This document shows, in pieces, positions 25,885-35,507 of a stretch of 64,000 bases of DNA (positions are counted from its first letter, which is position 1; every line of letters begins with the position of its first letter). The notes beneath the pieces were generated by a model. It worked only from the letters and a program-made list of their open reading frames with translations. It did no database searches and was not told where the DNA came from. Origin of the DNA: Desulfitobacterium dichloroeliminans LMG P-21439 (GTDB lineage: Bacteria > Bacillota > Desulfitobacteriia > Desulfitobacteriales > Desulfitobacteriaceae); contig NC_019903.1 in NCBI RefSeq assembly GCF_000243135.2, forward strand, positions 1,650,001 through 1,714,000, given 5' to 3'. The position numbers and the translations under genes are program-made.

Positions 25885-26661
25885 GAATAATTTTCTAGTT
25901 AAATTGATAAGTGAACTGCCGCTTATTGGATGAATATTTACTCGCTATATACACATTATAATGTAGAAGGGTACGTAATGGTTGAGCCAAGATTTATATA
26001 TGCTTTGTCAAAGAGGTATAGATAAGTCGGTCAAAGATGATTTATAGGCGTTCGTTTATAAGTTGTCGGAGAGAAGATTCTTTTGGGTAAGGAAAAGCTT
26101 TTAGATAGTCGACTAACCTTGATTATCTGAGGGTTCCAACTTATCTACAAGGGTCGAGCTAAGATCATACTGGGTTTTGGAACATCTTTTGTATATAGAC
26201 ATACACCCCAAAGGTGCGTAGCTATATATAAATTTTTCGGTCTTGTTTAGCCGCAAGGTTAAATTAGGTCGGGTAGATATCTAGTATGGTCGACCGAACC
26301 ATCATTTGAGGTGGCGATTATGCTTGGTTGTAGTCGAAAGATTATTACTAGGTAATAAGTTATCTCACTTGGTGTAAGATAGATCATTACGTGCTCTTCT
26401 TTATGATATTTCGAAGTAACAAAGGGTTTTGGCGGCACCTGGCCGTCATAAAGACTAGATATCCTTTTTCTTTTAGAGAAGGTCATCTAGTCTTAATTTT
26501 TTACCTGCGCCTAAAGGGTATTCTAAAAAAGATTTGAAGATTAAAGAATTGTTATATAAAAGATAGACTTTCTTCTTGCGAATTTTATATAATATATCTA
26601 TACTTGTAATAATAAATATCTTTCAATGGTTTCCACCAAGAGATTAGGAGTGTATGTATAG
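25885..26661 (+). promoter_or_regulatory. long non-coding leader region ahead of DAHP synthase
   Basis: About 780 bp without a convincing gene. A TATAAT at 25957-25962 could start a leader transcript. An 11-codon ORF (MLGCSRKIITR, ATG at 26320, RBS GAGGTGG) lies inside. A strong terminator sits at 26451-26502 and a second promoter candidate, TAGACT-18-TATAAT (26564-26593), lies after it. The segment GGCGGCACCTGG near 26430 is vaguely T-box-like, but the required pairing partners are not seen. The class of leader is not recognised. Confidence 0.4.
26451..26502 (+). terminator. leader terminator upstream of DAHP synthase
   Basis: AAGACTAGAT...CCTT pairs with AAGG...ATCTAGTCTT, followed by AATTTTTT. 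Stem of about 14 bp. Confidence 0.8.
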
Positions 26662-27690
26662 ATGAGTATGAAATTTGTAAAGAGAATACCCCCTGCCGAA
26701 GAGATTATTGAAAACTTATCTTTGAGTAAAGAAGTTAGAGAAATTCGCGATCGACGGGTTGATGAGATTAAAAAGATTTTAGCTAATGAGGACCGACGTT
26801 TCTTATTGATTGTCGGCCCGTGCTCAGCTGATCATGAAGACCCTGTCTGTGAATATATTGAACGACTGGCCAAGGTTCAGGAGAAAGTCAAAGAAACGCT
26901 GCTAATCGTCCCGAGAATCTATACCAATAAACCCCGAACCACAGGAGAGGGATATAAAGGAATGGTTCACCAGCCGGACCCAGAAAAGGCTCCTGATATG
27001 GTAGAGGGGATTAAAGCCATTCGTCGTCTGCACATTCGCGCTATTTCCGAATTTGGCATGCCCGCAGCTGATGAGATGCTCTATCCGGAAAACTATAGTT
27101 ATCTAGCAGATGTCCTAGGGTATATTGCCATCGGAGCCCGTTCGGTAGAAAACCAACAGCACCGCTTGACAGTCAGTGGAATTGATTTGCCCGTGGGTAT
27201 GAAGAACCCGACCAGTGGCGACATTACAGTCATGCTTAACTCCTTGATTGCCGCTCAAAGTGACCATTCCTTCATTTATAATGGTTGGGAAGTTGAAACC
27301 ACCGGTAATCCTTATGCTCATGCCGTTTTAAGGGGAGCGGTCAATGCCAATGGCGAAAATATCCCTAATTACCATTTCGAAAATCTTATCCAGACAGCTC
27401 AGGAATATGAAAAGCTTGAGTTGGCCAATCCTGCTATCGTAGTCGATGTGAACCATGCTAACTCCATGAAGCGCTATTATGAACAACCCCGTATTGCCGG
27501 GGAAGTTTTGCACAGCAGGAAGTACGATTCCGTGCTTAAGAAGATGATCAAAGGGCTCATGATCGAGAGCTATATAGAAGAGGGTAGACAGGGCATCGGG
27601 GAGAACATCTATGGCAAATCGATTACGGATGCCTGCTTAGGTTGGGAAAGCACGGAAAAATTGATTTGCTTTATTGCTGAGAATGTCTAA
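26662..27690 (+). CDS. aroF: 3-deoxy-7-phosphoheptulonate (DAHP) synthase, type I
   Basis: First step of the shikimate pathway: phosphoenolpyruvate plus erythrose 4-phosphate. 342 aa, like the E. coli AroF/G/H class. LIVGPCSADHEDP, PRIYTNKPRTTGEGYKG, GARSVENQQHR and VVDVNHANSMK carry the substrate and metal ligands. Start ATG 26662, with AGGAG at 26646-26650; the alternatives 26654 (stops at once) and 26668 fit less well. The class is typically feedback-inhibited by Phe, Tyr or Trp; which one is not readable here. No other aro gene is adjacent. Confidence 0.93.
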   Translation: MSMKFVKRIPPAEEIIENLSLSKEVREIRDRRVDEIKKILANEDRRFLLIVGPCSADHEDPVCEYIERLAKVQEKVKETLLIVPRIYTNKPRTTGEGYKGMVHQPDPEKAPDMVEGIKAIRRLHIRAISEFGMPAADEMLYPENYSYLADVLGYIAIGARSVENQQHRLTVSGIDLPVGMKNPTSGDITVMLNSLIAAQSDHSFIYNGWEVETTGNPYAHAVLRGAVNANGENIPNYHFENLIQTAQEYEKLELANPAIVVDVNHANSMKRYYEQPRIAGEVLHSRKYDSVLKKMIKGLMIESYIEEGRQGIGENIYGKSITDACLGWESTEKLICFIAENV

Positions 27691-27712
27691 TCGAATAAAA
27701 AGCGATAGAAGA

Positions 27713-27755
27713 GTCCACTATTCTCATAATCGAAGAGAATAGTGGACTTATTATT
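27713..27755 (+). terminator. intrinsic terminator after aroF
   Basis: GTCCACTATTCTC pairs perfectly with GAGAATAGTGGAC, followed by TTATTATTT. Confidence 0.8.
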
Positions 27756-27904
27756 TCAAAAGCGATGAACATCTGATATGGGAAATAGCAAATTAAAACG
27801 TTCTTATTCATAGGATACTAAAAAAGGATATCGTAATTGTTTATAGAATTTCTAAATTAATACAATTCTTCTTTGAACCATGGTAGGCGAAAGGATGAGG
27901 CGCT

Positions 27905-30900
27905 ATGAATAAAGGGACTTTTAAAGACAGGAAGTTTTCCATAGGATTGGGATTCGTCATCTTGTTATTAGCCGGCATCTTTTGGGGCGTGAGCCAGCTG
28001 GAGATTACCCCTGAGAAAGTCAGTGCTTCTGAAGTTACCTTCGAGGCTCTGAGTTCTGATAAATTAGGAGTTGATCCAGAGAGCGCTTTTTTGTTGACAA
28101 GCAAGGAACCCTTGAACACAAAGACTATCGAAAAAGCCTTAAGGACAAATCCGGAATTTCCCTACACCTTGGCTGAGCAGGCCGGGGGCTTGACCTATAA
28201 GATTATCCCCAAGGAACCGCTCCAGGCAAATACCATCTACACTCTGTCTTTTGACCCCCAAGGGTTGGGTCGTGAAAATCTAAGCTGGGCTTTCCAAACA
28301 AAAGGACAATTTCGAGTTCTAAGTTCTTTGCCACGCAATGAGAGTACCCATATTCCTATTAATACGGGAATTGAGATTGCTTTTTCTTACGAAAATTTTG
28401 ATATCGATCAGATAAAGCAGTATTTTAGCATATCGCCTGTTATAGAGGGGTCATTTGAACGACATAAAAAGACTTTGGTTTTTGTTCCCGATACATTACA
28501 ACCGTCCACAGTTTATACAATTACGATAAAGAAGGGGTTCACTTTACCCGAAACCACACAAACTTTGTCAGAGGATTATGTCTTTAGTTTTGAAACAGAG
28601 CCGGCGAAGCAAACTAGCCCTTCTTTTCGTTATGATTTAGATGCAGAGTTAACAGAATTTAGCACCAGTGATATCCCTGCCTTTACAGCATACTTCAATA
28701 ATCAAGCATTACGCCAAAACGGAACGGCGACGACTATTCCACCTCTTCATATTGATCTCTACCGCTATTCTGATCACCAGACTTTTCAGACTTCCCTTGC
28801 TCAACGAGATCAAATTCCCCGTTGGTCTTATTATACTTGGAATGGCTATAGGGAGGAGCTGGATCCCCAATTAGTAGTGGCAAAATACGATACTGAGTTT
28901 TTGCAAGTCAATGATTATGTGAATTACATCGTTTTTCCAGAGAAATTAGAAGCCGGTTACTATGCTGCAGAATTTAAAGCGGGAGATACAACAAGACAAG
29001 TATGGTTTCAGGTCACTGATTTAGCAGTATATCTTGCTCAAGGGGAGGGGAGTACCCTTTTCTGGGCTAATGATTTGCAAAGCAGAGCTCCGGCAGCCAA
29101 TGCTGAAATCTATATTGAGAGTAAGCAATTATCTGTAACAGCAGATGATTCGGGAACGGCTTTAATCGATCAAAATCTAACGGGAAATGACCGAGACTAC
29201 GCTCTCGTGAAAAGTGAAAACAAAGAAATATTAGTTCTGCTAGAGTCTTGGCCCCAGTGGTACAGCCAAGATAGTAAGGCGATGGATTACTGGAAGTACC
29301 TCTATCTCGATCGAGAGTTGTACCAGCCTGAAGATACCGTTCATTTTTGGGGAGTATTGGCTCCTCGGGGCAAGACAGATATTCAAGGCAAGAGCGTCGA
29401 TCAAGTCAAGGAAATAACCTTAGAGCTTATGGGGGGAGACTATCCTTTTTATTATGAAACTGAGGTCAGCCCAATCCTTAAGCAGACCATCTCAATCGAA
29501 GACAAAACCTATCATGGGAAATTAAAACTGCCGGTGTTGAAACCTGGATACTATACATTGCAACTGAAGTTGGATGATACGATCCTGCTTTCCCGAGGTC
29601 TTGAAGTAGAGACTTACCGAAAACCTGCTTACCAATTGACTGTATCTCAAGATAAAAAGGCCATATATGCCGGAGAGACCATGAATTTTGCTGCGAGCGC
29701 GACCTTCTTTGAAGGGACACCTGTGCCAGGTTTATCCTTAAATTATTATGTTCATGGTAAAAGCAATTCTGTAATCACCGATGAACAAGGAGAAGCGCAG
29801 ATTACTTATACTGCCACGGTGGATAAGGAAGCTTATCATTCCTATGATTATGTATCCTTAGGGGTGAATGCTTTATTGCCGGAAATCGGTGAAATCTACA
29901 ACTCAGCAGAGTTATATGTATTTAAAAGCAAAGTTTACTTGACTGGAGAAGCTAAGCGCCAAAATGGTGGCTATACCCTGAACGCCAAGCTTTCTACAGT
30001 GGATCTAACGGGTATTAATAATGGAGAATATGTAGCCGAAGAGAATTTCCTAAAAGAACCTGTGGCAAATAGCCCCGTTAGGGCGAGTCTCTATCAAGAG
30101 ATTTGGACACCGGTAGAATCAGGCAAACGCTACGACTTCATTAGCAAAGAAGTAGTCAATACCTACTATTATGAATACTCAACGAAGCACTTAGGTGATC
30201 TAGATTTAGTGACGGATGCCACGGGGCAGATTAATTATACAGGCGGTTCCTTGGAACGCCAGAATTCTTATTATCTCGATTTAGTTGTCGAAGATAAAGA
30301 AGGTCGTCCGTTTAAGAAGCGCCTCCATATTGGTCAGGATAACGGCAATCAGCAGTACCAATATTATTATCTTTTAAATGAAACAAAGAAGGAAGGCTAT
30401 GAGCCTGAGGAGCAGGTTCAAGTGACTTTTATGGCTAACGACGGGGAGTTGACTGCGACAGAAGGGAAAATTCTCTACTTTGGTGGTCAAAAACAGATTG
30501 AGCAGTATCAGGTTAGCAAAGAGCCACATCATAGCTTTCTATTTAAACAGGAGCATATTCCCAATATAAATGTGGCAGGCGTCTATTTTGATGGCTACAA
30601 TTATCGCGAAACTGATATCCTAAGTATTCCGTTTGCTCACCAGACCAAGGCCCTTCAGGTAAGAATAGAGACGGATCAAGCTGAGTATCGGCCGGGTGGT
30701 AAGGTGGAATTGAATCTTCAGGTCACAAATTCGAATGAGCAACCCGTGCCAGGAGCTCAAGTGAACCTTAATCTGGTCGATGAGGCGGTATTTAGTTTGC
30801 GTCAACAAAATGCCAGCTTTTTAACTACTCTTTATGGTGATCGGATTAACCTGAATCTCCTCACTAGGAAGACCCACTATCACCCTGAGATGGTTGGAGG

Positions 30901-32800
30901 GGCTGAGCAGGGTGGTGAAGGCGGTTCGGAAAGAAAGGATTTCCGGGATACGGTACTATTTACTACTTTACAAACTGACAATAATGGTCGAGCAAAGGTT
31001 GAATTTGAATTGCCGGATAATTTAACTTCTTGGCGAGTGACTTATCACGCGTTTGCTCAAGACCTGCAAGCCGGCAGTGGTACGGCTCAGATTCCTGTTC
31101 GGTTACCCTTCTTCGTGGAGATGAATTTGAATAAAACCTATCACGAAGGTGATTCTCCGGTAGTTATCCTCCGTGCCTATGGAGATCAATTAAAGGACAA
31201 TCAAGAAGTAGCCTATGATATGAGACTAGTGAATAAGGAAGGCGAAGAGCAAACTTGGCATGTGACCGCTGATTCCTATACAGCGCTGGATTGGAAGCTG
31301 CCGGATCTGAATAAAGGCAAGTATACCCTTACAGTTGCGGCAGAAAGCGGTGGCTTACAAGACGTGCTCACAAAAGAATTCCAAGTAGTCGAGTCTTACC
31401 AAGCCAGAACGATTACCAGTCAGGAGCTTCTGACGGAAGGTATGGTGGTTAAAGGCTCTCAGCAGGAGCCTACAACCGTGGTTTTCAGTGATTATGAAAA
31501 AAGCCAATATTTACATGGTTTGTACCAACTGGCTTGGAATAACGGCAGTCGCCTAGAGCAAAAGCTGGCGGGGTTAGAAGCTAGAAAACTATTGAACGAG
31601 TATTTTCCTGAAGAAAAGCTATTTGAGGAAGAAGAGGAAGACGAAGATCCTCTACTAAACTATCAACAAGCGGATGGTGGTATCAGCATTCTGCCTTATG
31701 CAGAAAGTGATTTAGCACTATCGGCCATGGTTGCTTCCAGTACATCAGGAATAGTTGACGAAAGAGCTTTAAAAGGATACTTCTATCGGATGATGGAGGG
31801 AGAACAAGAAGTCGATCAAAGCTTGGTTTTATTAGGATTAGCCGCCCTTAAAGAACCGGTGCTGCTCCAAATTGAAGATTATCTTCAGCAAGGGAATCTG
31901 GCACCGGAGGTTAAAATTCACCTTGCACTTGCTTTGCTGGAATTAGGGGATGGGGCTTTCGCCGAAAAAGTAGTTCAGGAATTACTAGGCTTATTTAGTC
32001 AAGATTTGGGTAGCTCAATAAGGATTAATGTGGGACGTGATCAGGATGAGATGATCCAGGCTACAACCCAGATGACTTTGCTGGCCGCTCGTTTGAATCA
32101 ACCGGAAAAGAATAAACTGTATCAATATCTCTTGGAAAACCAAGGGAAGGACGTTCTTAATCTGGTCGAACAAATCCAAATTCTCAAGTACAATCTCAAA
32201 TACATGGAGGCTTCACCAGTGAGCTTCAGTTACGAGCTGGGCGGTGAAAGGATTACCAAAAGTCTGCAAGGCAGGGAAATCGCCAAATTGACTCTACTGC
32301 CGAAAAACTTGCAACAAATAAAGTTTGGTCAAGTGAATGGTCAAGTTGGAATCGTGAGCACTTATAACCAACCGATTAAAGCCGGAGAAACAGGCGATGG
32401 TACAGATCTAAGCATCGGTCGCAGCTATCTCGTCAATGGTAGTGAACGCACTTCGCTAAACAGCTCTGATTTGGTTCAGATTGTTATTGATGTCAACATT
32501 GGTGATAAAGCACCTGATGGGCACTATGAGGTTATCGACATTCTGCCTGCCGGACTGGCCCCTATTTCCCGCCCCAATAATTATCAGGATAATAATAGGC
32601 CATGGAATTACCCGGTTGAAGTGAATGGTCAACGACTTGTCTTCCAATTAGGCAAAGGCCAAGAGCAAATTAAGTATCTAGCCCGTGTGACCTCTCCCGG
32701 TGAGTTTATCTGTGAAGCTCCGGTTCTAAGTAATATTACGAACAGCGAGATTTTTACCAGCGGAGCCGCAGCAAAGCTTACTATTAACACGGATCAATAA
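27905..32800 (+). CDS. alpha-2-macroglobulin-like surface protein without thioester motif
   Basis: 1,631 aa. A signal anchor at about residues 12-29 suggests display outside the membrane. Ig-like repeats of the Big_5 type (about 40-245: THIPINTGIEIAFSY and similar) are followed by MG domains (YLDRELYQPEDTVHFWGVL is the MG2-like bait-side motif) and the central A2M domain (NLTSWRVTYHAFAQDLQAGSG). The thioester CxEQ of protease-trapping members is absent; the aligned place reads NNGSRLEQKLAGLEA. So covalent trapping is not expected. Bacterial A2M homologues usually pair with pbpC; here the neighbour is a Memo-like lipoprotein, 31 bp downstream. Start ATG 27905, RBS AGGATGAGG. Confidence 0.85.
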   Translation: MNKGTFKDRKFSIGLGFVILLLAGIFWGVSQLEITPEKVSASEVTFEALSSDKLGVDPESAFLLTSKEPLNTKTIEKALRTNPEFPYTLAEQAGGLTYKIIPKEPLQANTIYTLSFDPQGLGRENLSWAFQTKGQFRVLSSLPRNESTHIPINTGIEIAFSYENFDIDQIKQYFSISPVIEGSFERHKKTLVFVPDTLQPSTVYTITIKKGFTLPETTQTLSEDYVFSFETEPAKQTSPSFRYDLDAELTEFSTSDIPAFTAYFNNQALRQNGTATTIPPLHIDLYRYSDHQTFQTSLAQRDQIPRWSYYTWNGYREELDPQLVVAKYDTEFLQVNDYVNYIVFPEKLEAGYYAAEFKAGDTTRQVWFQVTDLAVYLAQGEGSTLFWANDLQSRAPAANAEIYIESKQLSVTADDSGTALIDQNLTGNDRDYALVKSENKEILVLLESWPQWYSQDSKAMDYWKYLYLDRELYQPEDTVHFWGVLAPRGKTDIQGKSVDQVKEITLELMGGDYPFYYETEVSPILKQTISIEDKTYHGKLKLPVLKPGYYTLQLKLDDTILLSRGLEVETYRKPAYQLTVSQDKKAIYAGETMNFAASATFFEGTPVPGLSLNYYVHGKSNSVITDEQGEAQITYTATVDKEAYHSYDYVSLGVNALLPEIGEIYNSAELYVFKSKVYLTGEAKRQNGGYTLNAKLSTVDLTGINNGEYVAEENFLKEPVANSPVRASLYQEIWTPVESGKRYDFISKEVVNTYYYEYSTKHLGDLDLVTDATGQINYTGGSLERQNSYYLDLVVEDKEGRPFKKRLHIGQDNGNQQYQYYYLLNETKKEGYEPEEQVQVTFMANDGELTATEGKILYFGGQKQIEQYQVSKEPHHSFLFKQEHIPNINVAGVYFDGYNYRETDILSIPFAHQTKALQVRIETDQAEYRPGGKVELNLQVTNSNEQPVPGAQVNLNLVDEAVFSLRQQNASFLTTLYGDRINLNLLTRKTHYHPEMVGGAEQGGEGGSERKDFRDTVLFTTLQTDNNGRAKVEFELPDNLTSWRVTYHAFAQDLQAGSGTAQIPVRLPFFVEMNLNKTYHEGDSPVVILRAYGDQLKDNQEVAYDMRLVNKEGEEQTWHVTADSYTALDWKLPDLNKGKYTLTVAAESGGLQDVLTKEFQVVESYQARTITSQELLTEGMVVKGSQQEPTTVVFSDYEKSQYLHGLYQLAWNNGSRLEQKLAGLEARKLLNEYFPEEKLFEEEEEDEDPLLNYQQADGGISILPYAESDLALSAMVASSTSGIVDERALKGYFYRMMEGEQEVDQSLVLLGLAALKEPVLLQIEDYLQQGNLAPEVKIHLALALLELGDGAFAEKVVQELLGLFSQDLGSSIRINVGRDQDEMIQATTQMTLLAARLNQPEKNKLYQYLLENQGKDVLNLVEQIQILKYNLKYMEASPVSFSYELGGERITKSLQGREIAKLTLLPKNLQQIKFGQVNGQVGIVSTYNQPIKAGETGDGTDLSIGRSYLVNGSERTSLNSSDLVQIVIDVNIGDKAPDGHYEVIDILPAGLAPISRPNNYQDNNRPWNYPVEVNGQRLVFQLGKGQEQIKYLARVTSPGEFICEAPVLSNITNSEIFTSGAAAKLTINTDQ

Positions 32801-32831
32801 TCCATGCCTTACAAACGAGGATTGTAATATC

Positions 32832-33731
32832 ATGAAATATTTTATTATTTTAATAACTAAGCCTTCATTGCTTAGGAACAGCTTGATTTTATGTTGTTTT
32901 CTCCTGCTTTTGCTAACAGGATGTAGCCCAAGAGCCCAAAATGCCCCGACAGTCGCTATTCACCCAAGCTTTGTGACGCAACAGGAATTAACCACGATTT
33001 TGGCAAGTGGTTCAGGAAAACCTAAAATTACCGAAAGAAGGGCAGTAAGTGCTGTCCTTCCTCATCATTTGCTGGCGGGTCGTCTGTTAGTGGATGCTAT
33101 CGAAGCTTTGGCCCTACAGGAACCTAATTTGGTGATTTTAGTAGGACCTAACCATTTTAATCATGGAGGAAGAATAATTAGCGGGTTTTCCGGTTGGCAG
33201 ACTCCGGAAGGAGTTATGGAGGTTGATGCTGAGGTCGTCGATCATCTTTTGGCGAAAGGTCTGGTTGTAACGGACGAAGAAGTCCTCGCCAAAGAGCACT
33301 CTATCGGAGCTCTCGCGCCAATGCTGAAGCATTTTCTGCCGGAAGCGGATATTGTCCCCCTTATCTTGCATCATGATATTAGTCTTAAGGAAGTCGATGC
33401 GCTATTAGAGGGACTGGAAGTTTTTGTGGATGATAAGGCGATATTAATCGCATCAGTGGATTTTTCGCATTATCTAACCAGAAGTGAGGCCCAGTTCAAA
33501 GATCAAGAGACACTAGAATATATGAAAGATTTCGATTATCCGGCCTTATTTGGTTTGGGTAATGATTACTTAGATTCGCCCGCCTCCTTGGTAGCAGCTA
33601 TTCGCTTGGCAGAACAAAAAGGTATCAGGGCGTTCAAGGTGCTCGACAATACCAATTCCGGCATCATCCTGCGCAATGATTTCATCGAAACCACCAGTTA
33701 TTTTACATTGGTGTTTACGGAAAATCTGTAG
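32832..33731 (+). CDS. Memo-family (AmmeMemoRadiSam protein B-like) lipoprotein
   Basis: 299 aa. A long hydrophobic leader ends in LLTGC (lipobox, Cys31), predicting a lipid-anchored extracytoplasmic protein. The Memo domain is recognised from LPHHLLAGRL, LVGPNHFNHGG, EHSIGALAPML and SVDFSHYLT, which carry the conserved His residues of the putative metal site. Memo proteins in AmmeMemoRadiSam loci are usually cytoplasmic and next to a radical SAM gene; here there is neither. Function unknown. Probably cotranscribed with the A2M gene. Confidence 0.8.
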   Translation: MKYFIILITKPSLLRNSLILCCFLLLLLTGCSPRAQNAPTVAIHPSFVTQQELTTILASGSGKPKITERRAVSAVLPHHLLAGRLLVDAIEALALQEPNLVILVGPNHFNHGGRIISGFSGWQTPEGVMEVDAEVVDHLLAKGLVVTDEEVLAKEHSIGALAPMLKHFLPEADIVPLILHHDISLKEVDALLEGLEVFVDDKAILIASVDFSHYLTRSEAQFKDQETLEYMKDFDYPALFGLGNDYLDSPASLVAAIRLAEQKGIRAFKVLDNTNSGIILRNDFIETTSYFTLVFTENL

Positions 33732-33779
33732 GAAGCGCTGCTGTAGAACAAACAGGCAATTGACTGCTCTATTTAGATA

Positions 33780-33808
33780 TTGATATGTACTTTTCCTAAT
33801 GGTATAAT
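33780..33808 (+). promoter_or_regulatory. strong promoter for the MFS leader
   Basis: TTGATA (33780-33785), 17-bp spacer, TATAAT (33803-33808). Transcription would start near 33815, just before an AAAGGAGG at 33825-33832. Confidence 0.85.
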
Positions 33809-33843
33809 TTAAATAATTTTCATTAAAGGAGGACATCTAAACC

Positions 33844-33870
33844 ATGTTGCATTCCGTTCGTATTCGGTAA
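33844..33870 (+). CDS. 8-aa leader peptide MLHSVRIR (macrolide-type arrest peptide candidate)
   Basis: ATG 33844 lies eleven bases after AAAGGAGG and is followed by eight codons and TAA. The peptide MLHSVRIR ends in Arg-Ile-Arg. Leader peptides of macrolide-inducible genes such as ermD and mef/msr are of the form MTxSMRLR, with a +X+ (Arg-X-Arg) motif that stalls macrolide-bound ribosomes. This one matches in length, in the Ser-x-Arg-x-Arg pattern and in lying upstream of terminators and a Mef-like gene. Stalling itself is inferred. Confidence 0.75.
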   Translation: MLHSVRIR

Positions 33871-33891
33871 GTAACCAGCAAAAGGCATTAT

Positions 33892-33915
33892 CCCATTCCG
33901 AAGTGGGGCTTTTTT
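33892..33915 (+). terminator. short attenuator terminator
   Basis: CCCATT (33892-33897), loop CCGA, AGTGGG (33902-33907), then GCTTTTTT. It lies 22 bp after the leader peptide stop. Confidence 0.6.
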
Positions 33916-34011
33916 GTTGTGCTTATCGGCGGATGAAGACATGGTAAGGAAAGGGAAGCTCAAGGGAGTTTTCCCAATTTCTGTTGGTGTCTTTATATCA
34001 CGTTGAAGCCT

Positions 34012-34050
34012 ACAGGCTAAAGTCAAATTTTGGACTTTAGCCTGTTTTTT
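34012..34050 (+). terminator. strong attenuator terminator before the MFS gene
   Basis: ACAGGCTAAAGTC (34012-34024) pairs perfectly with GACTTTAGCCTGT (34033-34045), followed by TTTTTT. It stands 111 bp before the transporter start, in the same transcript as the leader peptide. Confidence 0.85.
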
Positions 34051-34160
34051 GTTGGTATTGGTAACTAAAATCGATAAGTCAATTGAGCTGAATAAAATAA
34101 AACTGAACTAATTTCAAGAAGAAATACAATACAAGCTATGTTATTCAAAGGAGAAATACT

Positions 34161-35378
34161 ATGACTATAAAAACTGAACATTGGAAGCGTAGCTTCTATA
34201 CCCTATGGGCGGGTCAGGCCGTTTCCCTCATCACCAGCGCAGTCTTGCAAATGGCAATCATTTGGTATCTTACCGAAAAGACCGGTTCAGCTATGGTTCT
34301 GTCCATAGCGACTTTGGTAGGTTTTTTACCTCAGGCGATTTTAGGACCTGTTATTGGAGTATTGGTGGACCGTTATCATCGTAAATACGTCATGATCGGT
34401 GCTGATCTTTTGATTGCGGCTGTAGGGTTGATTCTAGCCTTGGCCTCCTTGACCATGGAACTGCCTGTTTGGCTAATTATGATTGTTTTATTCCTGCGCA
34501 GTGTGGGTACAGCATTCCATTCTCCGGCTTTGAATGCAGCCACACCGCTATTGGTGCCAGAGGATCAACTGACAAAATGTGCAGGATATACTCAGTCCAT
34601 TCAGTCTGCTAGCTATATTCTTGGCCCTGCTGTGGCTGCTCTACTCTATGTTATCTGGGATCTTAATGCCATCATCCTTTTGGATGTAGGAGGAGCAATT
34701 TTTGCCAGTATTCTTACGGCTTTTGTGTATATTCCCAAGTTGGAGGCTAGCCAAACCACAGTTCAGGGGGATTTTATCCTAGAGATGAAAGAGGGCTATT
34801 TAGCGCTCAGATCGAATAAGGGCTTGTTTGGCCTTCTCTGGGTGGGGGCACTATATATGCTCTTCTTTATGCCCATCAATGCCTTATTCCCACTAATGAG
34901 TATAAAATACTTTGGTGGAACCACCTTCCAAGCATCCATCGTTGAGATCAGCTTCGCCGTAGGAATGCTGGTGGGAGGACTTGTCCTAGGAGTCTGGGGA
35001 GGCTTCAAAAACCGTGTGATGAGTCTTACGGCTTCCATCGTGCTCATGGGTGCTAGTCTCGCCGTATCAGGGTTATTGCCGGTGAAGGGGTATGGATTTT
35101 TTGTTCTATGCTCAACCCTTATGGGCTTTTCTGCGCCCTTTTATAGCGGAGTGCAGACGGCTTTATTCCAAGAAAAGATTACCCCAGAATATCTAGGTCG
35201 TGTCTTTGCCTTATTAGGTAGCGTTGTTTCTGTGGCGATGCCTCTTGGTTTGGTGTTATCCGCTTTGTTTGCGGATACAATAGGAGTGAATCGTTGGTTT
35301 CTTATTTCGGGAATACTGATCATGGGAATCGCTGTGCTTCCTGGCATAATCCCTACCCTGCGAAACTTAGATCGATGA
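34161..35378 (+). CDS. MFS efflux transporter, Mef-like
   Basis: 405 aa with 12 predicted membrane segments. The N-terminal half (SFYTLWAGQAVSLITSAVLQ, MAIIWYLTEKTGSAMVLS) and the loop VLVDRYHRKYVMIGAD resemble macrolide/drug exporters of the Mef group (MFS_3). Proton-driven drug efflux is the usual role. RBS AAAGGAG before ATG 34161. The attenuator with an Arg-Ile-Arg leader peptide upstream strongly suggests antibiotic-induced expression. The substrate is inferred, not shown. Confidence 0.85.
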   Translation: MTIKTEHWKRSFYTLWAGQAVSLITSAVLQMAIIWYLTEKTGSAMVLSIATLVGFLPQAILGPVIGVLVDRYHRKYVMIGADLLIAAVGLILALASLTMELPVWLIMIVLFLRSVGTAFHSPALNAATPLLVPEDQLTKCAGYTQSIQSASYILGPAVAALLYVIWDLNAIILLDVGGAIFASILTAFVYIPKLEASQTTVQGDFILEMKEGYLALRSNKGLFGLLWVGALYMLFFMPINALFPLMSIKYFGGTTFQASIVEISFAVGMLVGGLVLGVWGGFKNRVMSLTASIVLMGASLAVSGLLPVKGYGFFVLCSTLMGFSAPFYSGVQTALFQEKITPEYLGRVFALLGSVVSVAMPLGLVLSALFADTIGVNRWFLISGILIMGIAVLPGIIPTLRNLDR

Positions 35379-35507
35379 AGAAAACCCTACTTCGCCACGA
35401 AAGCACTGTTTTCGCACTTGTTGCTTTAAACCGTACATCCAGTACAAAAAGATAAGGCAGCTTAATCCTTACTATAGCTGACCCTATCAAGACAGTGAGG
35501 TAAGCCA

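Noticed and set aside
25673-25933. 86-aa + strand ORF spanning the right IS end
   Set aside because: Antisense to orfA and crosses the IS boundary.
26420-26450. T-box in the DAHP synthase leader
   Set aside because: GGCGGCACCTGG only vaguely resembles the T-box; no AGGGTGG core and no complementary 3' strand were found.
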